Origin: Gracilaria domingensis
Lineage: Eukaryota; Rhodophyta; Florideophyceae; Gracilariales; Gracilariaceae
Assembly (NCBI GenBank): GCA_022539475.1
Contig: VCMS01000016.1
Location: 353,558 to 377,662 of the forward strand
Length of the DNA stretch: 24,105 nucleotides
Direction: 5' to 3'
The position numbers and the translations under genes are program-made. Shown here piece after piece: positions 6,301 through 14,735 of this stretch. The notes under the pieces were generated by a model. The model had not been told where the DNA came from and did no database searches. It was given only the letters and a program-made list of their open reading frames with translations. Every line of letters starts with the position of its first letter. Within the stretch, counting starts at the first letter, position 1.

Positions 6301-8519
6301 AGTCCTTTCTTGTAACGGATTTCGAAGTCGAATTCCGACAAGCGAAGTCTCCACCGCATCAAGCGGCCAGATGGCTCTGCTATAGAGAGTAGCCAGCGTA
6401 ATGCCGAATGATCGGTATGGACAATGAAGCGGGTCCCCATAAGATAGGGCCGCAGTGTCTGTAACGCCCAGACAACTGCCAAGCACTCCTTCTCGGATAC
6501 CGAGTAATTCCTCTCGTGAACGTTGAGGCTCCTTGACCAATACCCAATTGGCAATCGCTCGCCATCATTGGTGGTCTGGAATAGGGCACAGCCGACTTGG
6601 TAGTCGCTCGCATCCGTATCTACTGCATATGGCAAACCAGCCCTAGGCAGGGATAAAACAGGTGGCGATGTCACCGCGTCCACGAGCGACGAGAAAGCCG
6701 CGACCTTGCGGTTGTCGAATTCTTCCAGATCGACTGGCTGGCCTTTGCGAAGAAGCTCGTTCAGAGGTGCAGCGATATCCGCAAAGTTCGGAATGAAGCG
6801 GCGATACACATTGCACAAGCCGAGAAAAGATCGGAGTTCCGTCTGCGTCCTCGGATGCTTAGCCTCTTTGAGGGATTTCACGCGTACTTCGTCAATCGAA
6901 AGCCGTCCCGGACGGATAACATGGCCGAGATACCTGACGGTTTCGGTAAAGAACTCACACTTCTTGAGCTTGAGCGTAATGCCTGCATCGCGTAGGACTC
7001 GCATCACATCCCGTACGTGGGTCAAGTGCTCATCCAGGTTGCTGGAGTAGACAATGATGTCATCCAGGTATACCAGGCAAGTCTTCCACTTAAAGCGGGC
7101 TAGCAAAATATCCACAGCTCGTTGAAAAGTGGCTGGCGCGTTCGTTAACCCAAAGGGCATCCGATTGAATCGGTACAATCCTTCATGACAAACGAAGGCT
7201 GTCTTGTCACGATCCTCAGCCCTCACGGGAACTTGCCAATAGCCCCAATTCGCGTCTAGGGTTGTGAACACTTTCGCGTCGCCCAATGAATCGATGCATT
7301 CATCCATTCGTGGGATAGGATACACATCCTTGACCGTAGCCGCGTTTAGCTTGCGGTAATCGATGCAAAATCGCCAAGACCCATCAGCTTTGGGCGCGAG
7401 CACCACCGGCGATGCCCAAGGTGACTGAGCCGGCTCGATAACTCCAGCGCGGAGCATCTTCTCAACTTGAGCTTTCTCCTCCTGCCGAGCTGTCGGTCCT
7501 GCCCTGTAAGGGTGCTGTGAAATGGGCCGAGTATTCGGTAGCAAATCAATCCGATGTTCGGTAATACCAATCTTACCCAGTGTGCCATCCCACATGGGCG
7601 TGAACTCCTCAAGCATGTGCCGCAATTTATCGCGGTGAGTCTCTGGGACATGTTCAAGATCCAGAGACTCCAGTTCCTGTACTGCCTTATCCTTCGTGTC
7701 AGCAGCACTCAGGTCCGTATCATTACTGTCCGACGAGGTCGGCATTGCCTCCTTCGACAGGCTGCGGTTATTTGCATCCGACGAAGTCGGCGTAGCATCT
7801 TCCGACGAACTGTTCGGTCCAGTCGTTTCGGAATTGTTCCGTTCCGCCTCCCCCTCCTCAGCTTCGAGGATTCCGAGAACCTCGGCAATAGAAACCTGAG
7901 TAGGCACTATAGCCGCAGGGTGCGGAAGCAACGAACCAATAACTTGGCTCCTAACCAACCGTTGAGAAAAACGGCTGAAGTTCGCAACCAGCACCTGAAA
8001 AGGCTTCTCGGGTTCGACGAAAACAATCCCATTAGCGAGGGCAAGCTGATGCTTCTCCTGTAACGCAGGCAACGGTTGTACCGTTTGTAAGCCACATTGT
8101 GGGGAGGTCACAGTAACCCAGACCTGTGATTCAGGCGGGATGGAAATGGGCCGAGCTACTCGGAGCTTTGTAGACTTCCGTTCATCGGCTGTAGGCTTCT
8201 GTGCCGCAGGCAAAGGGACTTGCTTCTTCAGAGCCCGGCGCAGGGGACGCCGAACGATCGGTACAGTAGTCCCATCTTCCATTTCGATGGTTCGCTTCCG
8301 CGGTCGAATTGCATCGACGAAGCGGTCACAGAAGTCGCAGCCGAGGATAACCGGCGCAGCGAGTTGCTTGCAAACCAAGAAATCGAGCTTCGCCACGTAG
8401 CGGCCAAGCCTGACGAGCAGGTCTATTACTCCCACAGTCGAAAGTGGCCGATTGTTCGCATCCGCTATGTCAATCTGCGGCGCCGCACGAACGCGAGACC
8501 GCAAGTGCGGCGGAATCAT
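3309..8519 (-). CDS. pol: Pol polyprotein: protease C-terminus, RT, RNase H, integrase, chromodomain (1736 aa)
   Basis: Copies and integrates the element. Domains in order: C-terminal half of an aspartic protease (residues 1-75, VILGCDF); Ty3/Gypsy reverse transcriptase (about 325-510) with YLDD at 484-487; RNase H (about 625-740) with Asp634 in DTDASD and HTDHSA around 703; integrase with an HHCC zinc site (His869, His876, Cys906, Cys909) and a D,D(35)E core at Asp938, Asp998 and Glu1034; a GPY/F module near 1177-1179. A Pro/Glu/Ser/Thr-rich linker of about 460 residues (1200-1660) follows. The C-terminal chromodomain keeps the three cage aromatics Tyr1672, Trp1694 and Tyr1697, which in HP1-type domains bind methylated H3K9. 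The protease catalytic DTGA is not in this frame but just upstream in another one (8470-8838). A TGA lies immediately before the ATG at 8519. Apart from that break the frame is open. The linker is much longer than usual for chromoviral integrases. Confidence 0.95.
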   Translation of the reverse strand: MIPPHLRSRVRAAPQIDIADANNRPLSTVGVIDLLVRLGRYVAKLDFLVCKQLAAPVILGCDFCDRFVDAIRPRKRTIEMEDGTTVPIVRRPLRRALKKQVPLPAAQKPTADERKSTKLRVARPISIPPESQVWVTVTSPQCGLQTVQPLPALQEKHQLALANGIVFVEPEKPFQVLVANFSRFSQRLVRSQVIGSLLPHPAAIVPTQVSIAEVLGILEAEEGEAERNNSETTGPNSSSEDATPTSSDANNRSLSKEAMPTSSDSNDTDLSAADTKDKAVQELESLDLEHVPETHRDKLRHMLEEFTPMWDGTLGKIGITEHRIDLLPNTRPISQHPYRAGPTARQEEKAQVEKMLRAGVIEPAQSPWASPVVLAPKADGSWRFCIDYRKLNAATVKDVYPIPRMDECIDSLGDAKVFTTLDANWGYWQVPVRAEDRDKTAFVCHEGLYRFNRMPFGLTNAPATFQRAVDILLARFKWKTCLVYLDDIIVYSSNLDEHLTHVRDVMRVLRDAGITLKLKKCEFFTETVRYLGHVIRPGRLSIDEVRVKSLKEAKHPRTQTELRSFLGLCNVYRRFIPNFADIAAPLNELLRKGQPVDLEEFDNRKVAAFSSLVDAVTSPPVLSLPRAGLPYAVDTDASDYQVGCALFQTTNDGERLPIGYWSRSLNVHERNYSVSEKECLAVVWALQTLRPYLMGTRFIVHTDHSALRWLLSIAEPSGRLMRWRLRLSEFDFEIRYKKGLLNTQADALSRLETAAEAAPVDDLEIPCFLVEDGSSDADEESEGWDIYDAVLAVSDTQPEPGSFVPIKPEELIREQHTDRFCTEIRSRLNGGAQLPFVENDQGFLIRTVGNRPQIVVPHSLQSRVLHLSHYAKLSAHPGGRKLYYTLRKDFYWPAMAFDAYATVRGCSDCAKNRVKLRKYSKKLVLFPARAPLEFVAIDLLGEFIRTRRGNRFLLVITDRFSKLVRTVPLTKVTASAVAQAFVTHWVFVYGPPIDLLSDNGPQFTAKFFQDVCRILRIQNWFTTTYHPQSNGQVERFNRTMLNALRTFVAEHPSEWDQYTDAVTYAYNTQVHRTTQISPFELVLSRVPPSVAIEPQPTLDKFPSPRLHRDAWKAWLKNIIPTVRQNIDKAQAAYKRNFDARMRRDAPQIREGNYAFLRKEYYNPEKEKRHKLSPIADGPYRVISITDTTVVLDIEGEHERFSRDRVTPAPQPVRQEKQPETPDSATPTVDQAATAGERASLSVLPHPSRGLADLPAKPEANPPVSNAAHVHTRILAPQGILTTTPDAPTEKGEEEVSRSISLSPSSTEVPLQASGPHASRGESTRTRDVQPKIRKEARNAQLSRKPKEERTTSVEHEAGEPEEHQDVAAAEVAASPADSTVRPSQTEGQEPAPAVQRETGTPEKRVVTTAAATSNAESTCPPQSEPGSGSALASKEAGRPEKKPVQKDRVVTADPISGDFIEASSNEAVENTEATAATAGRHATVGGQQPNAAHARTLRQVSGFAGDPPPVEGDNTRAGHVPAVRLAAAGNGNSEFESATHSRATAQAPPPAMLGKASPRHVPRHHSLAHRIADRSPSLREILPERRKLAIREHRSSVTARQYGKESQNSGSRNDMETPWSKWLSPGVQDVLPSGRKPKVTNEAHDGRGNNDTSREDTSTKPHPARKVLDEEYVIDRLISHGYAPDGELLYRVRWYGYASSEDTHEPIEHLPRSKVLQYHRRTRTPIPATLDKAQVG

Positions 8520-8838
8520 GATTCAACCAAAAATTTGGCCCAGCTCCTGTATCGAGCACGGACAACTGCCGAACCATGTACTGGTCGGAAACACCCAGGT
8601 CGGCGTAAACTTTGTAGTTACGTTTCGCCATGACCAGGACTCTATCCGGGAACCGGCTGTTCTTAGACCGTATCCACGGGCGACGCAAGACACCAAGGTG
8701 CTCAGAGTCCACGTCTGTAGTGGCCAGTTTCCTCGAAAGGATTGTGACCGGGGAGCGAGGCTTCTCAGCCTCAGGCGCACTAAACCCCGTCGCTGGGGGC
8801 GCCTCTCCATTGCTGGAGGCTCCCTTGCTCAGTTTTTC
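8470..8838 (-). CDS. pro: Protease N-terminal segment in the -1 frame (catalytic DTGA)
   Basis: After the gag stop, the -1 frame stays open for about 122 codons and encodes LSVLDTGAGPNF. This carries the DTGA active site of retroviral-type aspartic proteases (catalytic Asp codon at 8551-8553). The frame then ends at 8470, out of register with the rest of the protease, which begins with IPPHLR in the pol ORF. The gag end reads CAG AAA AAC TGA, so the run at 8838-8832 (G AAA AAC) is a near-canonical -1 slippery site with the stop right after it. Entry by -1 frameshifting from gag is plausible. Return to the pol frame needs a second shift (+1 net), or reflects small indels in this copy. There is no ATG near its start, so independent initiation is unlikely. 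Confidence 0.75.
   Translation of the reverse strand, partial: EKLSKGASSNGEAPPATGFSAPEAEKPRSPVTILSRKLATTDVDSEHLGVLRRPWIRSKNSRFPDRVLVMAKRNYKVYADLGVSDQYMVRQLSVLDTGAGPNFWLNHDSAALAVSRSCGAAD
8829..8838 (-). promoter_or_regulatory. Putative -1 ribosomal frameshift site at the gag end
   Basis: Sense-strand CAG AAA AAC TGA: the heptamer G AAA AAC (8838-8832) precedes the gag stop (8831-8829). AAAAAC is the core of well-known -1 sites. Here the P-site slip would need a G-U pair. A GC-rich stretch able to fold (gcctcc with a later ggagaggc, and ggcgcc repeats) starts about 11 bases downstream. The -1 frame is the protease frame, which supports the idea. Confidence 0.5.
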
Positions 8839-10838
8839 TGAGCGTCGCCGCCAATCTGCGGAGGTTGCGATTCCGCAGGGGCGGCTACAGTTCCACCATT
8901 CGATGGCACCGTTTCCTGGTTTCCAGGCTGAGTCTCCGCCTTCGCACGAAGGTACGATTTGTCGGGAACACGTTCCCGCTCGGCGGGCGTCAACGACTCA
9001 TACTGAGGCACTATCTTCGCCATATCCCGTATGGGCATTAAGCAATTCGGAGCGATGTGCCCTGGCCTGTAACAGGTATGACAAATAAGGTGACGAAGAA
9101 GATCCGCGTTGGGCGGCCGGCGCTCCTGTCGAGGAGGATACGGGTCCCTCCATCCAGGGCGTTGGCTTCGATATCCGCCAGAGTGCGGCACGGGCAATGC
9201 CGGGACTTGACGTCCGGCGTACAGAGCGGGGTCTCCGTCCACTGTAGACTGCTCCGTCGTCGACGGCAATTCCGAACTCGGCATTGAACCATCGTCCTGT
9301 AACAGGTGCAGGTTATCATAACCCCCTTGAACAGAACCTCGCGAGTGAGGCAGTGAGGAGTCTCGGCCTTCTACATGAAGGAGTCGGCGCGTGCGCGCCT
9401 TGATACCAGTGCGTGCTCGAGCTGCATCTCCCTCCGCTTGGGCAAATTGAACGAGTTCCAGATAGGTAATCCGGCGTTTGTTCTCCCGATAATGGGCTAC
9501 CAACGTCCGAATTGATCGGTCCAGTCCATCAACAAACATCGTACACCGCTCGGCTGCGGAGAACACGTTGCCACATCTGTGGAAAGCCTTATTGAGGCGG
9601 GTCGAATAAACGGTTTCCGACTCTTCGGCTCCTTGCTTCGTGTCTCGTAGCGCGAGTATGGCACCTTGTATCGCATTGCCTGTCGCGTAAGAGCGCAGGA
9701 GATATTGTACCGCTTCCGGCCAGCACGTAACTCCTCCTTCGGAGGCGCGAGACGACCCACGAACCGAATTGAATTGATCTTCGGCTACACCCGTCAAAAA
9801 GTACGGCAGCGCGATGTAGGCCTGTGCCTCACTCATCCGAAGTACATCGGCTTCCGCTACGAAGCGGCTAAGAAAATCCAAGACAAGAATTGGATCTTCC
9901 CCAGAGAACTTGTGGGGCTTTAACGTGAGCTCCATTTGTCGGAGATGATTTCGCACTTTGCCAGTCCCACGTGGGGTCCTCTGTGGCGTCGTGTCATCAA
10001 GCCGATAATATCGGTAAGATAGTAGCTTCCGATACAGTAAGTTTGTCGGCTTCAACTCCTTCAATCCGAGGTGTCTCCGTCCTTTCGTACGGCCTCGTGC
10101 AACGCCAGAAGTGGCTTCAGTAGCCCGCGAACGGGATGCACGATAGCGAGAGCGCTCTTCCGCGCTGTCCGAAGAGTCGGTAGACGATCCCTTTTTGGGG
10201 CCCTCCTCATCAGAAGAGGATGAAGAAGACGAGTCAGACTCAACCTTGACCTTCTTCTTTGCCGGACGATCCCGGGAACGGCGCGAGTGCTGAGAACCCT
10301 CAGAAACCGGGGCTCCCGGCGCAACAGCATCAGATACGATGATTTGCTCGACCGTCTCCAGACGGGTAGCCAGGCGGTCCAGGCGTGCGGCAGCCTGCTC
10401 GTGCAGACCAGCCGACACCTGTCGGTGTTCCATAATCTGGTTGACATCAGACCGTAAAACACGGACGTCGCTCGAAACATCCCGGACACCGGCTTCATCG
10501 AGCCGTTGCCGGAGTTTCGTAATGTCCCGGATGAGGCCCACTTGGGAGTTCTGCAGGATGCGAACCTGAGCCTCTAATTCACGGAGGGTATACTCGTCGG
10601 ACCGCGACGACATAACGTCAACCGCTGCGGCGGCATCAGCCGCAGGTGCGGTTTCAGTTGGCCCACGAGTGGGTGGGGTCCCGTTATCAGAACGGCGGCC
10701 CCGGGAAGCCGGTTTCGGGTCGCCATTGCCTGGGACCTCCAGTGCGTCCTTCGGCAACGGAGGCAAACTTGCCGGCAAGCCGGACGAACCGGGCACAGAA
10801 GCGGCACGTGGCGCGCCACTCCTGCGACGGGACGACAT
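8829..10838 (-). CDS. gag: Gag polyprotein with CCHC zinc knuckle (669 aa)
   Basis: Structural protein that forms the virus-like particle and binds element RNA. Residues 1-75 are Pro/Ala/Ser-rich. Residues 82-168 form a probable coiled coil (RELEAQVRILQNSQVG onward). A basic SV40-like nuclear signal (PAKKKVKVE, 192-200) is followed by an acidic serine run (201-213). The capsid-like region lies around 300-480 and is followed by a zinc knuckle, C-X2-C-X4-H-X4-C, at Cys586, Cys589, His594 and Cys599. The ATG at 10838 is the first in the 164-nt leader after the LTR. The protein is longer than many Gypsy Gags because of the N-terminal coiled-coil and SR/acidic part. It ends at AAA AAC TGA, a likely frameshift site into the protease. 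The frame is fully open. Confidence 0.92.
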   Translation of the reverse strand: MSSRRRSGAPRAASVPGSSGLPASLPPLPKDALEVPGNGDPKPASRGRRSDNGTPPTRGPTETAPAADAAAAVDVMSSRSDEYTLRELEAQVRILQNSQVGLIRDITKLRQRLDEAGVRDVSSDVRVLRSDVNQIMEHRQVSAGLHEQAAARLDRLATRLETVEQIIVSDAVAPGAPVSEGSQHSRRSRDRPAKKKVKVESDSSSSSSSDEEGPKKGSSTDSSDSAEERSRYRASRSRATEATSGVARGRTKGRRHLGLKELKPTNLLYRKLLSYRYYRLDDTTPQRTPRGTGKVRNHLRQMELTLKPHKFSGEDPILVLDFLSRFVAEADVLRMSEAQAYIALPYFLTGVAEDQFNSVRGSSRASEGGVTCWPEAVQYLLRSYATGNAIQGAILALRDTKQGAEESETVYSTRLNKAFHRCGNVFSAAERCTMFVDGLDRSIRTLVAHYRENKRRITYLELVQFAQAEGDAARARTGIKARTRRLLHVEGRDSSLPHSRGSVQGGYDNLHLLQDDGSMPSSELPSTTEQSTVDGDPALYAGRQVPALPVPHSGGYRSQRPGWRDPYPPRQERRPPNADLLRHLICHTCYRPGHIAPNCLMPIRDMAKIVPQYESLTPAERERVPDKSYLRAKAETQPGNQETVPSNGGTVAAPAESQPPQIGGDAQKN

Positions 10839-11002
10839 CGTTCACCGACACAGTCGGCCAATGGGCAACCAAAACAACTTCCGAAAACGGACAATGAGAG
10901 AACCGTAAGAACGGATATTCCCAGCTATCTGGGCTCCAAACAAACGAACCAACTCCAACGAACGTTGGCCAATTAAGCCGATTCTAAGTCGGGAGACCAG
11001 TT
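10839..11002 (-). other. 5' leader between the LTR and gag
   Basis: 164 nt of untranslated leader containing the PBS. No ATG precedes the gag start in the sense direction, so scanning ribosomes that pass the U5 region could reach gag. No other motif is recognised. Confidence 0.7.
10979..10999 (-). other. Primer binding site (PBS), tRNA not identified
   Basis: Three bases inside the 5' LTR the sense strand begins TGGTCTCCCGACTTAG, complementary to a tRNA ending CTAAGTCGGGAGACCA. The implied tRNA layout is sensible: CCA, discriminator A, acceptor strand TCGGGAG, T-stem strand CTAAG, then a T-loop ending CGATT. That gives 21 possible base pairs. It is not the initiator-Met PBS common in plant elements. 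The GGGAGACCA end resembles fungal tRNA-Tyr, but I cannot assign it. Confidence 0.7.
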
Positions 11003-11859
11003 TGTGGTGCAAAACCCTCGACGGGAAAACAACAAGCCGCGTCGCGGACGAGCACCTCAGGGTGTTCAGGCCCTGCTCCCTGTGAAGGGCAGTCGAGCGG
11101 CAGAACCCTCCGATAGGGCCAACACGAGCCGGGTGTAAATCCGGGTGGCCCCGATCTGGGCGTGCAGTCGGAGGTAGAAGGGGTAGAATCGGCGTAGGTA
11201 TCCGGATGGTTCCGGCGAGCCACAGCGAGTGGGGGTATCCAGCCCAACGGTATGGGACGACAAAAGATCAACAAACGAGCCGCACTGCGGAGCACTGACT
11301 CGCGATAAGCGGGAAAACTCCCGAGACAAATAAAACAAACCTACAATGTAGGGCAGAGTAGCGAAAGCCGTAAGACGGAAATGACAACAATAAAATAGAT
11401 AAGAAAAGTGCCGTGACGACGGATTAGTACTCCTCAGGGACGGAGGTTGGTTGATCAGCCCGGAATTGCGGCGGTATTCCCCAGGATGGGGCTGGTGACC
11501 GTGCGCAAGCGGCAAGAAGATCAGAGCCAAAGGCCTCGTTGAGGTTTACTTCCCGTACAGTGGCGGCAAGTGCCGCCACTTATATAGGGCACTTGAAAAT
11601 ATCAATTAAAATATCTAACTATCCGGCGCTGCCGGCCAATACACTACAGGTGTGCCCCCGTGGCATGCTTGCCACGGGGCCCGCGCGATCGGGCCAACTT
11701 GGCACACGTGTGCAGAAATACTACCCTTCCTAGGCATACCCCAAAATAGGGGCACTACCCCAGTAGCCTCTCATAACCTGAGGTGTCGCAGCCGGTAACG
11801 GATCAACAAACTATGAAAAGCACCTCGGTGCATCCCCACAAAGGGCGTTTTGCTCTACA
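11003..11859 (-). repeat. 5' LTR of the retrotransposon (promoter copy)
   Basis: 857 bp and nearly identical to 94-949. This copy drives the genomic transcript on the minus strand from the TATA box at 11580-11586. Differences from the 3' LTR are one base beside the TATA box, one extra c at the U3 hairpin, and one substitution at 11789. All three fall in the U3 part. Confidence 0.96.
11580..11586 (-). promoter_or_regulatory. TATA box of the 5' LTR
   Basis: The minus strand reads CCCTATATAAG. The TATATAAG core is intact although the base just upstream differs from the other two LTRs (c to g on the plus strand). Gag starts about 740 bases downstream. Confidence 0.75.
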
Positions 11860-12075
11860 CTCAAAGAAATGCAACGTTGTGCTCCTGGTAAGACAACCCA
11901 TATCCGAGGTTGTCACTAGTCGCTGGAGCTGGTTGTGTCAGTTTTTATAATAGGAAGGATAAAATGCTGAACAACACGCGTTGGACCGCGAGTCCTCAAA
12001 GAAATGCAACGTTCTTTTCCTGGTGAGACAACCTGCGTCTGAGGTTGAAATTACTGGCTGGAACTTGTTTTAGTA
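11860..12075. repeat. Host tandem repeat continued (period about 135 bp)
   Basis: 11860-11864 is the right target duplication, ctcaa. The string ctcaaagaaatgcaacgtt at 11860 recurs at 11995, a 135-bp period. Parts cctggtaagacaaccc and cctggtgagacaacc match likewise. A third, partial unit starts near 12045 (ttactggctggaacttg). The units are clearly diverged, so the array is older than the insertion. Confidence 0.75.
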
Positions 12076-13020
12076 AAAAGAATTACTAGTATCCCAGGTT
12101 CCAAAGATATCCTATAAGTGATAAAGTCCCAAAAAAAGAAACCCATTTTTGGATCTAATGATTTATGATACACCAATTCTAATCTTTGAAATCTGAAGAA
12201 AAACTTGGAACGCTGATTGACGGTGACGTGCTGTTAACTCCTCCAAAGAAATGAGCTAAATCCGCATACTTGCTGGCACACTAGTGTGCAACTCAATCAT
12301 TCCAAAGAGTGAAAAATAGATGAACTTAAGTAAAGCTGATTGGAGAACAACAACGTTGATAAAATCCGAAACATAAAATAAAGTAGTGTTTCTGGACTCT
12401 AGAATTATAGATTCTGGTTTTTTTGTCACCGAAACTGAAATACGCACCAAAAGTGTCCAAGAAAAAAAGCTGAAGACCAGAAAAGTTGAAATATCCAAAA
12501 AACCATTTGAAAAAAAGCAAAAAGCCGGCACTAATATGAGGCGAGAGAAAAAAATTAAGGAAGAAACAACCAACTTCGAAAAGAAGTATTCAAAGGATGT
12601 AAATCCGTACCGGAAGAAAGGACAATAAAAACAAAAAGGAGAAACGTTAAGGAATTAAAAATTATTTGAAATTTGCACATGGAGGAAAAATGAAAATACG
12701 TTGCGGAACATGAATATGGTCCCATCGTCTTTAGTATAGACTAAGGTCCCCGAGCAGATTGCGCAGAAAAGGAGACGAAGCTTGGTCATGCGTCTTGGAG
12801 AGCGGCGGAATTACGGCGCGGGTTTGGTGGTAGTCTTTCTCGGTACCGTTTGCGAACGTATGCCGTACTTGGAACTTCAACATAACAAAGGGATCCCTTA
12901 TAGAATCGTTTATAGATTTCAGAGCCTAAGGCTTATGAGCCCATACCTCCTTCAGTGGATCTCACTAGCATCAATTAAGAAAACCACACTTGTTCCACCC
13001 CCTTCCGCATAATCCTCTCC
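12076..13020. other. AT-rich intergenic DNA without a recognisable gene
   Basis: A-rich on the plus strand, with short ORFs made mostly of Lys, Glu and Asn codons (for example 12386-12628) that look like composition effects. No RNA gene, repeat or promoter was recognised. Confidence 0.5.
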
Positions 13021-14735
13021 TCACTCCGATCCCTCATGATTGCAGTCCGTGGACTCTTCCATACCGGCAATGGGAGCCCTGTCCTCCTCCTTCACGTCCC
13101 AGCTGAACGCACCCTCCAGCCTGCGGCGTTTTGCGCTCCAGTCTCCGTCCATCCATTGCACCTTCCTTTCCATTCCGGGCTTGGCCAATAAACTGCCTTC
13201 GACAGTACCGCAAACCGACAAGGTCGAGCAAACTATATTCTCTCCGAAAACCATGATAAATGATGGGTTGGAAACCCTCGAATTATGTGCCACCACGAAC
13301 ACAAACCAATGTCTTCGTTCGAAGGACGATTGGTTTGCCAGGTCATTACTTACGGTATTCATTGTGGCTCAGAACGGATACCTTCAAAGGGATTCACGTG
13401 AATTTGGACCTGCGAGTCGTCTGGATGTCATTCTATTGGCCGAATATAGCTCCTATTCTCGCCCACGTCTCGTCGCCAATCGACGAGGTTGAAAGTTCGC
13501 ACCAGGTTCGTACCCTAAGGGCAAGTCTACGGACATGGTGAGACCGTCGATGAGGGAGGTGGCGAGAACCTTTTGATGATAAGAAGTGGTGAACCTGACA
13601 AAGACCACGCCAGGATCTATTGTGTTGGATGTGAAGGTTCTTAGCAGTTGCAGTATGTGGAGGTCGAGATCGCCTCAATCCAAAAAGCCAGAAGACAGTA
13701 AGAAGAAGTTGTTTGATTGTATGGTGAGGCTGGAGAATAGGATAGAAGATGAGGAAGAGTTCATGGTGCGGAGCGAAGATAAAGGGAAGGAGGAGTTAAC
13801 GGTGCACAGATCGAAGAGAAAATCGCGCGGGCGGAAACGATCATAGGAAGAGTTGGACGACTTTGTGCTAGAAGAGAAGCTTGCCGTGGTTCGTCGTCGA
13901 AACGCTCGCAATTGAAGACTGAAACAAGAATAAAGAACATTTATAGATGTTTGCGTATGTATGATACGTGCCTAATAAGACCTCTCTCTCTCTCTCTCTC
14001 TCTGAATCATTCATGATCAACGTCTCTTCCTCATATGCAGTCCGCAGTCAGGAGAGATGTTCAGCTCATGTTAGGTCAAGTACACAAGAGTCTGGTGAGC
14101 TCTTTTGCTGTTGCTTCATATTCTTCACACCCTCGTACATCAACATATTTCTGCACTTTTGATGCCGTGGTATTCAAATGTCGAGCCACGGAAGAAAGGA
14201 ACCTTCCTTCCGAACAACTTGCCATGACCAATTTCTTACGAAATCCTGACACAAGGCATCTAACGCCGTTTACCCTCAAATTTCTCAGACTGACGCCAGA
14301 AGCTAACTGGCAGTTCTTGGAAACGAACTTTCGAAACTAGTACGCTATAGAACAGGACTACATAGGCTCACCCGTTTACTTGTGAACTATCAACTTCCTG
14401 GAAAATCCTGTACGTGTAGAGGCCTTCTTCCCTAACGAAGCCATTTTTATCTAATGCGCAACAGATACATGAAAGCGAACGTACTTGAGTGGAAGTGCTG
14501 GGAGCGCTACCATGTGGTGTCCCAAAGTCTGCGTTCGTCTCCCAAGAAGCGTTACGAGTTGCAAACATCCAGTCCTACATGCATTCGCCAAAACTTCTTC
14601 AAAAGTCGTTCGGCATGCGACTTCTATCTTCGAAATTGCCAACGGACACTGTCCAGCGGAGCACACTATAATTAACGCCGAGAACGCTGGGGACCAACTC
14701 GAGACAAAAGCTATTGGTTTGTCAACGCTCCCGTT
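13021..14735. other. Host intergenic or decayed coding DNA with short unassigned ORFs
   Basis: Several 60-150 codon ORFs overlap on both strands and none is recognised. A minus-strand frame (13021-13362) ends in a natural-looking acidic tail, and a plus-strand frame near 13514-13643 reads QVYGHGETVDEGGGENLLMI before a stop. The next plus frame (13586-13846) is charged and ends in a basic KRKSRGRKRS tail. These could be exons or gene remnants, but I cannot connect them. A CT microsatellite lies at 13982-14003. Confidence 0.35.
13982..14003 (+). repeat. (CT)11 microsatellite
   Basis: Eleven uninterrupted CT units followed by gaatcat. Simple sequence with no other feature nearby. Confidence 0.9.

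Larger units (their letters stand above)
94..11859 (-). mobile_element. Complete Ty3/Gypsy chromodomain LTR retrotransposon with an antisense accessory ORF
   Basis: The element is 11,766 bp. It is bounded by direct LTRs of 856 bp (94-949) and 857 bp (11003-11859), each TG...CA, and flanked by a perfect 5-bp duplication, ctcaa (89-93 and 11860-11864). Coding order on the minus strand is gag, protease, RT, RNase H, integrase, chromodomain, which is the Ty3/Gypsy order; the chromodomain places it near chromoviruses. A PBS and a PPT sit at the expected inner LTR edges. The LTRs differ at three sites: 678 c versus g, one extra c in the run at 11655-11659, and 879 a versus c. This implies a recent insertion. 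Departures from the usual plan are the 599-codon ORF on the opposite strand near the 3' LTR, a very long linker before the chromodomain, and a frame break within the protease. The copy may therefore be non-autonomous, although gag and most of pol are open. Confidence 0.96.

Noticed and set aside
12386..12628. Lys/Glu-rich 80-codon frame
   Set aside because: Explained by A-rich sequence; nothing supports expression.
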